Assembly (NCBI GenBank): GCA_003220225.1 | Contig: QHRU01000039.1 | Location: forward strand, 1 to 64,000 | Source of the DNA: Candidatus Rokuibacteriota bacterium | GTDB lineage: Bacteria > Methylomirabilota > Methylomirabilia > Rokubacteriales > CSP1-6 | Length of the DNA: 64,000 nucleotides | Direction: 5' to 3' | Part shown: positions 37,319 through 44,790 of the stretch, one piece after another | How the letters are laid out: each line of letters starts with the position of its first letter | How positions within the stretch are numbered: position 1 is the stretch's first letter | The notes under the pieces: model-generated | Databases searched by the model: none | Seen by the model: only the letters and a program-made list of their open reading frames with translations | What the model was told of the DNA's origin: nothing | Program-made: the position numbers and the translations under genes

Positions 37319-37353
37319 TTGCGCATGGGACACGACATGGCTATCATGGCCAT
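37319..37353 (+). promoter_or_regulatory. promoter and operator of toxin-antitoxin operon
   Basis: TTGCGC (37319-37324) and TATCAT (37342-37347) are 17 bases apart, and the -10 ends 6 bases before the antitoxin ATG. An inverted repeat ATGGC (37337-37341) / GCCAT (37349-37353) brackets the -10, well placed for autorepression by the antitoxin. Confidence 0.55.
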
Positions 37354-37647
37354 ATGAAACAGGCTAGGATCGCCGAGCTGAAGAATAACCTCTCCCGGTA
37401 CGTCGCCCGCGTGCGCGCCGGCGAAACCATCACCGTGCTCGACCGGAACAAGCCTGTTGCCCGCCTCGTCCCGATCGCGAAGGCAGATCGGAAAGCGGCC
37501 ATGGACGCGCGGCTCATCGAGCTCGAGCGGAAGGGATGGCTGCGACGCGGCACGGGCGGCTTGCCGAAGTTTATGCGGAAGCGTCCCATTCGGCTCAAGG
37601 GCAGCGTGCTCAAGGACCTGCTCGACGAGCGCGAGAGTGGGTGGTGA
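37354..37647 (+). CDS. Phd/YefM-family antitoxin
   Basis: 97 residues. The N-terminal half MKQARIAELKNNLSRYVARVRAGETITVLDR (in blocks) with KPVARLVPI is the standard Phd/YefM DNA-binding fold. The C-terminal half is basic and would wrap the toxin. It should repress its own operon and neutralise the PIN toxin that follows with a GTGA overlap. A good promoter lies directly upstream in the gap after tsaE. Confidence 0.88.
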   Translation: MKQARIAELKNNLSRYVARVRAGETITVLDRNKPVARLVPIAKADRKAAMDARLIELERKGWLRRGTGGLPKFMRKRPIRLKGSVLKDLLDERESGW

Positions 37648-38069
37648 GGTTCTGGGACAGCTCGGCGATCGTGCCCCTCGTGCTCGTCGAGCCGGCCACG
37701 ACCCGCGTGCGGGCCTGGCTTCGCGAGGATGCGACGGTGGCGATCTGGACGTGCACGCGAGTGGAAGTATTGTCGGCACTTGCCCGGCGGCGCCGGGCCG
37801 AGCCGAGGATGCGGCGGCAGATCGCAGCGGCGCGCCGTGAATTCCTCGAGGCTTGGCCGCGTTGGTCCGAGGTCACGATGATCGACGCGGTGAAGCGTCT
37901 CGCGGAGCGGCTCGTCGAGACACACCCGCTTCGAGCGGCCGACGCACTGCAGATCGGTGCCGCGCTCGTCGCCGCGGAGAGCGAACCCGAGACCCTCGAG
38001 TTCGTGACACTCGACAGTCGACAAGCCGAGGCTGCCGAGCGCGAGGGGTTCCGGGTCATGCATATCTGA
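37644..38069 (+). CDS. PIN-domain toxin (VapC family)
   Basis: 141 residues. Starts VRFWDSSAIVPLVL with the first acidic residue (Asp5), then WTCTRVEVLSALARR with Glu, RAADALQIGAALVAA with Asp and FVTLDSRQAEAAEREGF with Asp, the four-acid PIN ribonuclease pattern. GTG at 37644 overlaps the antitoxin stop. It probably cleaves tRNA or other structured RNA when freed. Unlike the remnant at 560-611, this pair looks intact. Confidence 0.88.
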   Translation: MRFWDSSAIVPLVLVEPATTRVRAWLREDATVAIWTCTRVEVLSALARRRRAEPRMRRQIAAARREFLEAWPRWSEVTMIDAVKRLAERLVETHPLRAADALQIGAALVAAESEPETLEFVTLDSRQAEAAEREGFRVMHI

Positions 38070-38094
38070 TCGCGGACGCCACGGATTCTCGGCA

Positions 38095-38123
38095 TTGACG
38101 GAGTGGCCGGGGTGCCCTATCTC
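38095..38123 (+). promoter_or_regulatory. promoter of radC
   Basis: TTGACG (38095-38100), 17 bases, TATCTC (38118-38123), with ATG at 38130 only 6 bases on. The match and spacing are good and imply a nearly leaderless mRNA. Confidence 0.5.
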
Positions 38124-38129
38124 CATGCC

Positions 38130-38804
38130 ATGACGATCGAGAGTTGGCCCGAGACCGACCGGCCGCGCGAGCGTCTCTACTTCAATGGTCCTACCGCGCT
38201 CGCCGATGCCGAGCTGCTGGCGCTGCAGCTGGGATCGGGAAGGCGCGGCAAGGACGCGGTCGAGGTCGCGCGTGAGATGCTCGCGACCTACGGCTCGCTC
38301 TCGGGCGTCGCGGGACGCGAGGTGAACGAGCTGGCGCGCCTGCCGGGTGTCGGTCGCGCCAAGGCGGCGCGGCTCGTCGCAGCGTTCGAGCTGACGCGGC
38401 GGCTGCGCGCCCGAACCCCGGGCGCGCGGATGGCGCTGTCGAGCCCGGGCGAGGTCTACGCGGCGTTCGGGCCGCTCATGGAGGACCTGCCCCGCGAGGT
38501 CTTCCGCGTCGCGCTCCTGGACGCCCAGAACGGTCTCCTGCGCGACGTCATCGTGTCGGAGGGCACGCTGTCGGCCAGCCTCGTGCATCCGCGCGAGGTG
38601 TTCAAGCCGGCGATCCTCGAGTCCGCCGCCTCCGTGATCCTGCTGCACAACCATCCGAGCGGCGACCCCACGCCGAGCCGGGAGGACGTCCGACTGACGC
38701 GTCAGTTGGTGGAATGCGCCCGGCTGCTCGACCTGCGCATCCACGATCACGTGGTGGTGGGACGCGGACGCTTCGTCAGCCTGGCCGAACGCGGTATCAT
38801 CTAG
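38130..38804 (+). CDS. radC: RadC/JAB-domain protein
   Basis: 224 residues. N-terminal MTIESWPETDRPRERLYFNG is typical, a helix-hairpin-helix LARLPGVGRAKAARL is central, and the C-terminal JAB/MPN metalloprotease-like motif is HNHPSGDPTPSREDVRLT. The cellular role of RadC proteins is unsettled despite the name. ATG at 38130 is chosen over GTG 38103 because it matches the family N-terminus and follows a promoter-like site by 6 bases. Confidence 0.92.
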   Translation: MTIESWPETDRPRERLYFNGPTALADAELLALQLGSGRRGKDAVEVAREMLATYGSLSGVAGREVNELARLPGVGRAKAARLVAAFELTRRLRARTPGARMALSSPGEVYAAFGPLMEDLPREVFRVALLDAQNGLLRDVIVSEGTLSASLVHPREVFKPAILESAASVILLHNHPSGDPTPSREDVRLTRQLVECARLLDLRIHDHVVVGRGRFVSLAERGII

Positions 38805-38808
38805 CACG

Positions 38809-39261
38809 ATGCCGATCCGGGTGCGGAACGTCGGCCACGTGGTCCTCAAGGTGCGCGACATCGAGCGCTCCGCGCGCTTCTATCGCGACGTGCTGGGGCT
38901 CAAGGAGGTGGCGCGCGGCGACTTCGGACGGCCCATGGCCTTCTTCTCGACGGGCGAGAACCATCACGACGTCGCGGTGATGGAGATGGGCCCCGAGGCG
39001 CCCGCTCCGCCGCCGGAGGGCACCGGGCTCTATCACGTCGCGCTGCGGATCGGCACCACGCTGGACGAGCTGCGGGCGGCCCGCGCGCATCTCGAGGCCC
39101 ATGGAATCGCGAAGATGCGCATCCGGGACCACGTGGTGAGCCAGTCGATCTACGTCGACGATCCGGACGGCAACATGGTCGAGCTCTACGTGGACGCCGA
39201 TCCGTCGACGTGGCGGGAGAAGCCGGAGGCGGTTGCCAACTCCCGGCCGCTCAGTCTCTGA
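38809..39261 (+). CDS. VOC-family (glyoxalase-like) metalloprotein
   Basis: 150 residues. Two beta-alpha-beta-beta-beta units: VGHVVLKVRDIERSARFYRDVLGL at the start and GLYHVALRIGTTLDELRAARAHL in the second half, ending YVDDPDGNMVELYVD with the metal-binding Glu. His in GHVV and YHVAL complete likely ligands. The reaction could be a dioxygenase, isomerase or detoxification step; it cannot be chosen. A TATCAT hexamer ends 8 bases upstream. Confidence 0.85.
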   Translation: MPIRVRNVGHVVLKVRDIERSARFYRDVLGLKEVARGDFGRPMAFFSTGENHHDVAVMEMGPEAPAPPPEGTGLYHVALRIGTTLDELRAARAHLEAHGIAKMRIRDHVVSQSIYVDDPDGNMVELYVDADPSTWREKPEAVANSRPLSL

Positions 39262-39265
39262 ACGG

Positions 39266-39505
39266 TCAGCCCTTCGCCAGCTTCTCGATCTCCTTCTTCG
39301 ACATCGTCTGCAGCCGGGTCATCAAGCTCTTCACTTTCCGCTCCGACGCGTGGTCGGCGAGGATCGTCTTGCGCGACTTGGTCCCGTTGGCGATGTAGGC
39401 GACCCAGTCGTCGAGGTTCGGGGTGCCGCGGAACGCGACGGTGACGCCGCTCATTCGCAGGCGACGGCGCCCTTCGATCTTGGCCAGCGGTTTCCGACCC
39501 TCCAT
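39266..39505 (-). CDS. small protein of unknown function
   Basis: 79 residues, no signal peptide. MSGVTVAFRGTPNLDDWVAYIANG followed by KSRKTILADHASERKVKSLMTRL and a Lys-rich tail MSKKEIEKLAKG. The order of a short beta-type N-terminal half and a basic helical C-terminal half looks protein-like, with normal codon use. The family is not recognised. It converges on the VOC gene with a 4-base gap. Confidence 0.5.
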   Translation of the reverse strand: MEGRKPLAKIEGRRRLRMSGVTVAFRGTPNLDDWVAYIANGTKSRKTILADHASERKVKSLMTRLQTMSKKEIEKLAKG

Positions 39506-39820
39506 GGATCCGTCGTCCTCTCAGCGCGTGTCGGTCGACGTCGACCGAATCGCGGCGGCGGGTGGCGCGGCGTTGAGCACGGCGCCCACCATACGAGCGG
39601 CGTGATTTCAGTGTCAAGACTTCAATTCCCCGCATCAGACGGGCGTTTCACGCGGCGGGCGCGCGTTCTCGCCCGTGATCATGCCGAAATTATTTCTCCG
39701 GAGCGTATCCGTGGACGAATGATGCGGTGTTTTCTGACCATGCCTTCGCGAGCCCGCGTCAGTCCGTACGATTTCCGCGCCTGTGGATAGCTGTGGACAT
39801 GTGGATAAGGTGTGCGCAAT
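39506..39820. other. non-coding stretch with DnaA-box-like cluster
   Basis: No credible gene in about 315 bases. Base composition is clearly less GC-rich than the surroundings. At its right edge three 9-mers sit in tandem: TGTGGATAG (39782-39790), TGTGGACAT (39792-39800) and TGTGGATAA (39800-39808). The last is a perfect reverse complement of the DnaA box TTATCCACA and the others differ by one or two bases. An inverted repeat ACGGGCG / CGCCCGT is at 39639-39645 / 39670-39676. It may be a replication origin element or a DnaA-binding regulatory site; dnaA, dnaN and parAB are not nearby. Confidence 0.45.
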
Positions 39821-40807
39821 TTAAACGCGTGCCAAGAGCGCGTCGAGGATCCGCCGCGCGAGGATCGGTCCGCGCGTGATGAATCCGGTGAAGTAGCCGA
39901 CCGCGGTGGCGCCTTCGTCGAGCAGCGCGAGCGCTTTTTCGGGCGTGTCGACGCCGCCGGTGGCGATGATGTCGAGCGAATCGCCGAATCGCTTGCGCGT
40001 GGCGCGCAGATGCTCGAGCGTCGCGGGGAAGATCTCGGGTCCCGAGAGCCCGCCGGCACCCTGCGAGAGGCGCGGCTCCTCGATCCGCCGTGCGTTGCCG
40101 TAGTTCACCACGCGGATGCCGGCCTCCAGCGCGGCCGGAATGATGTCGCGCTCGTTGGTCTCGGCGAAATCCGGCGACAGCTTGAGAATCAGGGGCTTGT
40201 CGGTGGCCGCCCGCACCGCCTCGAGCATCGCGCGCAGCTCGCGCGGGCGTGTGGACCAGCCGTAGACGAGCTTGGTGTTGGGCGAGGAGACGTTGAACTC
40301 CACCAGGTCGCCGTAGGCCGCGAGCCCGCGCACCAGCGTCACGTAGTCCTCCGCCGACTCGCCGGCCACGCTGACGATCAACGGCACCCGGTGGGGCAGG
40401 TCGCGGACCGCCTCGCGGAAGCGGACGAGGCCGGGGTTCGCGAAGCCGTTGCAGTTCACGAGCCCGGGCCCTGCGGCGCTGCTGCGGCGCACCAGGTTGG
40501 GCTGCGGATGACCCGGCCGTGGCGCGGTGGTGATCGACTTGGCGGTGACGGCCCCGAAGCCGAGACCCATCGCTCGCCTCAAAATGCGGGTGTCGTAGTA
40601 CATCGCGGCGAGGATCAAGGGATTGGGCAGGCGGACGCCGCCGAGCGTGACGGCCAGGCGCTCGTCGTCGACGCGGAAGACGGGCAGGCGGTCCAGCGGC
40701 AGCACGCGGAGCGCCTGCTGGCCCAACGCCACGGCCGTCGGCTCCGGGAGCCGGCTCAGGATGCCTGCGTAGACGAGCCGGTAGAGCGTGGCGAGCGCGC
40801 GCGTCAT
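39821..40807 (-). CDS. pyrD: dihydroorotate dehydrogenase
   Basis: 328 residues. An N-terminal helical extension (TLYRLVYAGILSRLPEPTAV) as in class 2, membrane-associated quinone-linked enzymes, then the FMN barrel: GVRLPNPLILAAMYYD, FGAVTAKSITTAPRPGHPQP, NCNGFANPGL, the active-site loop FNVSSPNTKL, LILKLSPDF and IATGGVDTPEKALALLDEGA. It oxidises dihydroorotate to orotate in pyrimidine synthesis. Upstream on its strand TGC-TATCCT resembles an extended -10, 14 bases before the ATG. Confidence 0.9.
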   Translation of the reverse strand: MTRALATLYRLVYAGILSRLPEPTAVALGQQALRVLPLDRLPVFRVDDERLAVTLGGVRLPNPLILAAMYYDTRILRRAMGLGFGAVTAKSITTAPRPGHPQPNLVRRSSAAGPGLVNCNGFANPGLVRFREAVRDLPHRVPLIVSVAGESAEDYVTLVRGLAAYGDLVEFNVSSPNTKLVYGWSTRPRELRAMLEAVRAATDKPLILKLSPDFAETNERDIIPAALEAGIRVVNYGNARRIEEPRLSQGAGGLSGPEIFPATLEHLRATRKRFGDSLDIIATGGVDTPEKALALLDEGATAVGYFTGFITRGPILARRILDALLARV

Positions 40808-40846
40808 TCGGGGACCGACCGAGGATAGCACGACCCGCCGGATGCC

Positions 40847-40875
40847 TTGACGCGGCCGGGGGCGACAATTAGGGT
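40847..40875 (+). promoter_or_regulatory. promoter of the ketosynthase cluster
   Basis: TTGACG (40847-40852) and TAGGGT (40870-40875) are 17 bases apart; ATG of the first cluster gene is 8 bases after the -10. AAGG at 40878-40881 may act as a minimal ribosome site. Confidence 0.5.
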
Positions 40876-40883
40876 GAAAGGTC

Positions 40884-41651
40884 ATGAGCCGGATCGCGGT
40901 GGTCGCGCTGGTCCTGGTCACCGCGGCGTGCGCCCACGCGCCCGTGCGGCCGGCGGCGCGGCCGGCCGCGGCGAGCGTGCCCGCCTTCAGCTTCGCCGAC
41001 GACACGTTCGCCTTCGCCAACGACATCCGCGCTCGCCATCCGGACGGTCACGACCTCTACGCCAACTACTGCTTCGTGCTCGCACGCGCGGTGCGCCAGT
41101 TCCATCGGTTCGCGCGCTTCGACCCGGCGGCGCCGCGCGTGGACGCCGAGGAGTACGCGCGCCGCGTGCGCGCGGTGTCTGGCCACGCGCCATGGGAGCC
41201 GTGGCTGCCGCCCGCCGAGCGCGTCGTCATCCCGGGCTTCGCCAGTCTTCGCGCGTTCTCCGCGGCGGAGGAAGCCGCCGTGAAGACGGGACTCGGCTCG
41301 CGCTTCTGGACGCTCGTGCACTGGACGAACTGGCGCGTGAGCATGCCGGTGCCCGACGGCCACCAGGCGGCGGTGCTCGACGAGGTGCTCGCCGAGCTGG
41401 CGGCGGGACGCCTCGTGCAGCTGCTCGTCACCAACTGGCCGAAGCAGGAGCTGAGCCACACGGTCGTGGCCTACGGCTACCGTGGCGTCGACGACGGCGT
41501 CGAGCTGACCGTGTGGGATCCGAACGATCCGGCCGCGCCCGGCGCCGTGCTATTCGACCGGCGCCGCGAGCGCTTCGTCGCGAGCCGCGTCTACGACACG
41601 CGCGTCGGGCCCATCCGCGTCTTCCGGATGTACTACTCGTGGCTGCTGTGA
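40884..41651 (+). CDS. lipoprotein with possible papain-like (C39-type) fold
   Basis: 255 residues. Lipobox signal (IAVVALVLVTAAC) marks an envelope lipoprotein. The body has a Cys at the start of a helix (YANYCFVLARAV), a His beginning a strand (ELSHTVVAYGY) and an Asp after it (LTVWDPNDP), in the order and setting seen in papain-like C39 or transglutaminase-like folds. Family not identified, so catalysis is only a suggestion. It has its own promoter and is GTGA-coupled to the acyltransferase, making it the first gene of the ketosynthase cluster. Confidence 0.65.
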   Translation: MSRIAVVALVLVTAACAHAPVRPAARPAAASVPAFSFADDTFAFANDIRARHPDGHDLYANYCFVLARAVRQFHRFARFDPAAPRVDAEEYARRVRAVSGHAPWEPWLPPAERVVIPGFASLRAFSAAEEAAVKTGLGSRFWTLVHWTNWRVSMPVPDGHQAAVLDEVLAELAAGRLVQLLVTNWPKQELSHTVVAYGYRGVDDGVELTVWDPNDPAAPGAVLFDRRRERFVASRVYDTRVGPIRVFRMYYSWLL

Positions 41652-42565
41652 GCGAGGCGGGGACGGCGGTGACCGGGACCGTCGCCGTCGCGCCGCGCTG
41701 GTACGCGCACCGTTTCAACCGCGCGGGCGTCTATCGCGTCGCGACGGCCGTGGCGTCCGCGCTGCCGCGGCCGGTGCGCCTGCGCGTGGCGGCGGCCCTG
41801 GCCGGCGTCGCCGGACGGCGCTTCCCGGCCGAGCGCGCCGTCGTCCGCCGCAACCTCGCGCGCATCCTGCCGGGCGCGCCGGCGCGCGAGCTCGACGCGC
41901 TCGTCGCCGCCGTCTTCCGTCACTTCGCCATCTGCTTCGCCGATCTGATCACGGCCAATCGCCGGGCCGACATCGGGGCGCTCGTGGCGGGCATCGAGGG
42001 CATGGGCGGGCTCGAGAAGGCCGCGCGCGCCGGCCGCGGCCTCGTCGTGCTCACCGCGCACCTCGGCAACTGGGAGCTGGCCGGTCGGATGCTGGCGCGC
42101 GACGGCGCCCGCCCGATGCACATCGTCGTCGCCGCCGAGGCGGACCCCGCCGTCGAGCGTTTCCTGCGCGGCGGCGCGGCACCGGTGCGGTTCGTCACGC
42201 GCACGGCGCCCACCGCGTCGCTCTCGCTGCTGAGCGCGCTGCGTCGTGGGGAGATCGTCGCGATGCAGGGTGATCGCGCGCTCGGCACGCGGGGCGACGT
42301 GCTCCAGCCGTTCTTCGGCGCTCCCGCGCCGTTCCCGCTGGGGCCGTTCGTGCTGGCGCGGGCGGCCGGTGCGCCGGTGGTCCCCGCGTTCTGCCTGCTC
42401 GACGCCGACCGCCGCTACCGCATCGTCGTCGGCATGCCGTCGTTGGTGGAGCCGGGCGGCGAGGCCGCCGCGCTCGGCCGCTGGGTCGCCGTGCTGGAGG
42501 TGATGGTGAGGCGCCATCCTTCGCAGTGGTTCAACTTCTACGACCGCTGGAGCCCGCCCGCGTGA
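41648..42565 (+). CDS. LpxL/HtrB-like lysophospholipid/lipid A acyltransferase
   Basis: 305 residues. HTAHLGNWE-type motif LTAHLGNWELAGRML gives the HX4D/E catalytic pair (His-x4-Glu), MQGDRALG matches the second conserved block, and FPLGPFVLARAAGAPVVPAF the third. It would move an acyl chain from acyl-ACP (or CoA) to a membrane acceptor. Standing beside ketosynthases and an ACP, it probably unloads the cluster's product onto a lipid, as acyltransferases do in aryl polyene clusters. GTG start overlaps the lipoprotein gene; stop overlaps the KS. Confidence 0.85.
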   Translation: MSEAGTAVTGTVAVAPRWYAHRFNRAGVYRVATAVASALPRPVRLRVAAALAGVAGRRFPAERAVVRRNLARILPGAPARELDALVAAVFRHFAICFADLITANRRADIGALVAGIEGMGGLEKAARAGRGLVVLTAHLGNWELAGRMLARDGARPMHIVVAAEADPAVERFLRGGAAPVRFVTRTAPTASLSLLSALRRGEIVAMQGDRALGTRGDVLQPFFGAPAPFPLGPFVLARAAGAPVVPAFCLLDADRRYRIVVGMPSLVEPGGEAAALGRWVAVLEVMVRRHPSQWFNFYDRWSPPA

Positions 42566-43737
42566 GCACCTTCGGCAGAACGAGCGCCGTCGCCGTCGTG
42601 GCCGCCGGCGTCGCGACGCCCCTCGGCCTCGATCTCGACTCGTTCTGGTCGGCGCTGTGCACGGGCGTCGACGGGATCTCCGCCATCGAGCGCTTCCGCG
42701 TCGACGACCTGCGCGTGGGGCGCGGCGGCGAGATCAAGAAGCTGCGCGCGCTCCGGCACGGGCGCCTGCCGCGCTGCCGCGCGTCCGCGCTGCTGCTGCT
42801 CGCCGCCGACGACCTGCTCACCCGTGCCGCGCTGGCCGCGGACCCCGCGCGCGTGGCCGTCGTCGTCGGCACCGCGCTCGGGGGCGTCGAGGAGGGCGAG
42901 CGCGCGCTCGGCGAGCGCGGCGCGCGGGCGGCGGCGGCCGGGCTCTACGACAGCCCCGCTCACGCGCTGGCCGAGCGGCTGGCCGCGCGCGGCCCGGTGC
43001 TGACCGTGTCGACCGCGTGCGCTTCGGGCGCCACGGCCATGGGGGTGGGCGCCGATCTGCTCGCCGCGCGCGCCGCCGACCTCGTCGTCGCCGGCGGCTA
43101 CGACGTGCTCTGCCGCTTCGTCATGCGGGGCTTCGACGCGCTGCGCTCGCTCACGCGCGAGCGCGTGCGGCCGTTCGACCGGCGGCGCAGCGGGCTCCTG
43201 CTGGGCGAGGGCGCCGCGCTCGTGCTCATGGCGCGCGACGCCGACGCGCCGCGCGTCCGGCTCGGCCGCCTGCTGGGTCACGCCAGCAGCAGCGACGGCT
43301 CGCACGTCGCCGCGCCGGATCCCCAGGGCCGCGGGCTCGAGCACGCCGTGCGCGGCGCGCTGGCCGCGGCCGGCGTGGGCGGTGACGCCGTGGACTTCGT
43401 GAGCGCTCACGGCACAGGGACTCCACTGAACGACAGAATCGAAACCGCCGTGCTGCGGCGCGCGCTCGGGGCGCGCGCGGGCGCCGTGCCCGTCAATTCG
43501 ATCAAGGGCGCGCTCGGCCACACGATGGGCGCCGCCGCGACGCTGGAGGCGATCATGTGCCTGCTCGCCTCGCGCGACGGCGTGGTGCCGGGCACGGCGG
43601 GCTACGAGGAGCCGGATCCCGCGTGCGAGCTCGACGTGCGCGGCGCCACGCGCGCCGCGCGGCCGCGCGTGAGCCTGAGCACCTCCCTCGGCTTCGGCGG
43701 CTGCAACGCCGCGCTCGTGCTGGAGGGCGCGCCGTGA
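42562..43737 (+). CDS. beta-ketoacyl-ACP synthase (KS II/FabF-like), first
   Basis: 391 residues, thiolase fold. The catalytic triad is complete: Cys about 153 in STACASGA, His in SAHGTGTPLND and His in KGALGHTMGAA, with SLGFGGCNAALV at the end. It performs decarboxylative chain extension with malonyl-ACP. It shares its spacing with the second complete KS at 44787 but the two differ clearly in sequence, so they probably have different roles. GTG at 42562 overlaps the acyltransferase stop, and it is GTGA-linked to a degenerate KS-like gene. Confidence 0.9.
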   Translation: MSTFGRTSAVAVVAAGVATPLGLDLDSFWSALCTGVDGISAIERFRVDDLRVGRGGEIKKLRALRHGRLPRCRASALLLLAADDLLTRAALAADPARVAVVVGTALGGVEEGERALGERGARAAAAGLYDSPAHALAERLAARGPVLTVSTACASGATAMGVGADLLAARAADLVVAGGYDVLCRFVMRGFDALRSLTRERVRPFDRRRSGLLLGEGAALVLMARDADAPRVRLGRLLGHASSSDGSHVAAPDPQGRGLEHAVRGALAAAGVGGDAVDFVSAHGTGTPLNDRIETAVLRRALGARAGAVPVNSIKGALGHTMGAAATLEAIMCLLASRDGVVPGTAGYEEPDPACELDVRGATRAARPRVSLSTSLGFGGCNAALVLEGAP

Positions 43738-44507
43738 CGCGGGTCCTCGGCGTCGGTCTCCTCACCGGCTGGGGCGCCGGCGTCGCCGCGCTGCCCGAGG
43801 ACGCGCGCCGCGCGGCGGGCGACCGACGCGTGGTGCCGCTGGTCACGCCGCCCCTCGCGGGCGAGCGCTTTCGCCGCGCGACGCGCGAGTGCCTGCTGGG
43901 CGTGGCCGCGGTGGAGGCGGCGCTGCGCGAGAGCGGCCTGTCCCGCGCGGCGGTGGCGGGGCCGCGGACGGCCCTGGTGTACGTGACGGCCGCGGCGTAC
44001 GCGGCGAGCAACAAGGGATTCATCGAGGGGGCGGGCACCACGCTGCATTTCCCGTACACGGCGCCCAGTGCCGTGCCGGCCGAAGTCGCGATCGAGTACG
44101 GCTTGACGGGCGGGTATGTCATTCTTGTGGGCGGGGCGGCGGCGGCCGTGGATGCCCTGTGGCAGGCCGGGACGCTGCTCGCGGCCGGCCGCGCGGACAC
44201 GGCGCTCGTGCTCGCGGTGGAGACGTTCGACGAGTGCGCGGATCTCTGGGCGCGCGGACGCTGGGCGGCGCCGCGGCCGCTGGTGGAAGCGGCGGCGTGC
44301 GCCGTGCTCGTCGGGAGCGGCGACGATTCCGGCTACGGGCCGGGCGCCGCCTCGACGCTCGAGGCGCTCGTCGCGCGGCGGGCGGGTGAGACGCTGGCGT
44401 GCGCGCCCCTCGTGGGCCTGGCGCTCGCGCGCGCGGCCGGGGCGCCGCACGCGCGCGTCACCGGGCGCTGGCGCGGCCGTCGCGCACAGATCGCGGTCGC
44501 GACATAG
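43734..44507 (+). CDS. truncated KS-like protein lacking catalytic residues
   Basis: 257 residues, about two thirds of a KS. It matches the N-terminal half of the thiolase fold (RTALVYVTAAAYAASNKGFI, FPYTAPSAVPAEVAIEYGL, AGRADTALVLAVETFDECADL). Where a KS has TACASGA it has YVILVGGAAA, so the nucleophile is lost, and the HGTGT and GHT regions are missing. It may pair with the preceding KS as a chain-length-factor-like partner or scaffold. The frame is clean and coupled on both sides, so it is not a simple pseudogene. Confidence 0.75.
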   Translation: MTRVLGVGLLTGWGAGVAALPEDARRAAGDRRVVPLVTPPLAGERFRRATRECLLGVAAVEAALRESGLSRAAVAGPRTALVYVTAAAYAASNKGFIEGAGTTLHFPYTAPSAVPAEVAIEYGLTGGYVILVGGAAAAVDALWQAGTLLAAGRADTALVLAVETFDECADLWARGRWAAPRPLVEAAACAVLVGSGDDSGYGPGAASTLEALVARRAGETLACAPLVGLALARAAGAPHARVTGRWRGRRAQIAVAT

Positions 44508-44514
44508 GAGGCTC

Positions 44515-44790
44515 ATGGAACCCAAGGAAGTCCTCGACGAGCTGAAGGCGATCCTGGTCTCGCGTCTGAAGTTCGACCCGCGCCGCGCGGCTGAGACGAC
44601 CGAGGCCACCCCGCTGCCGAAGGGCGTCGACGGATCCATCGGCCTCGACTCGCTCGACTTCATCGAGCTGTCGATCGCGATCGAAGAGCGCTTCGGCATC
44701 GCGATGGACGAGAACCAGGACCTGACCGAGCACTTCGCCTCCTTCGACACCCTCTCGCGGTTCATCGCCGGGAAGCTCCGCTCCGCATGA
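44515..44790 (+). CDS. acyl carrier protein
   Basis: 91 residues, acidic. The phosphopantetheine site is Ser46 in GLDSLDFIEL, followed by IAIEERFGIAMDE. TAGGAGG lies 4 bases before the ATG, one of the clearest ribosome sites in the cluster. It would carry the growing chain for the two ketosynthases beside it, after activation by AcpS. The insert ENQDLTEHFASFDTLSRFI is longer and more aromatic than in FabD-type ACPs, as in specialised type II systems. Confidence 0.92.
   Translation: MEPKEVLDELKAILVSRLKFDPRRAAETTEATPLPKGVDGSIGLDSLDFIELSIAIEERFGIAMDENQDLTEHFASFDTLSRFIAGKLRSA

Noticed and set aside
39506-39820. Confident call of the chromosomal origin
   Set aside because: Only three box-like sites, and no dnaA, dnaN, gyrB, rpmH or parAB neighbours; kept as a candidate only.
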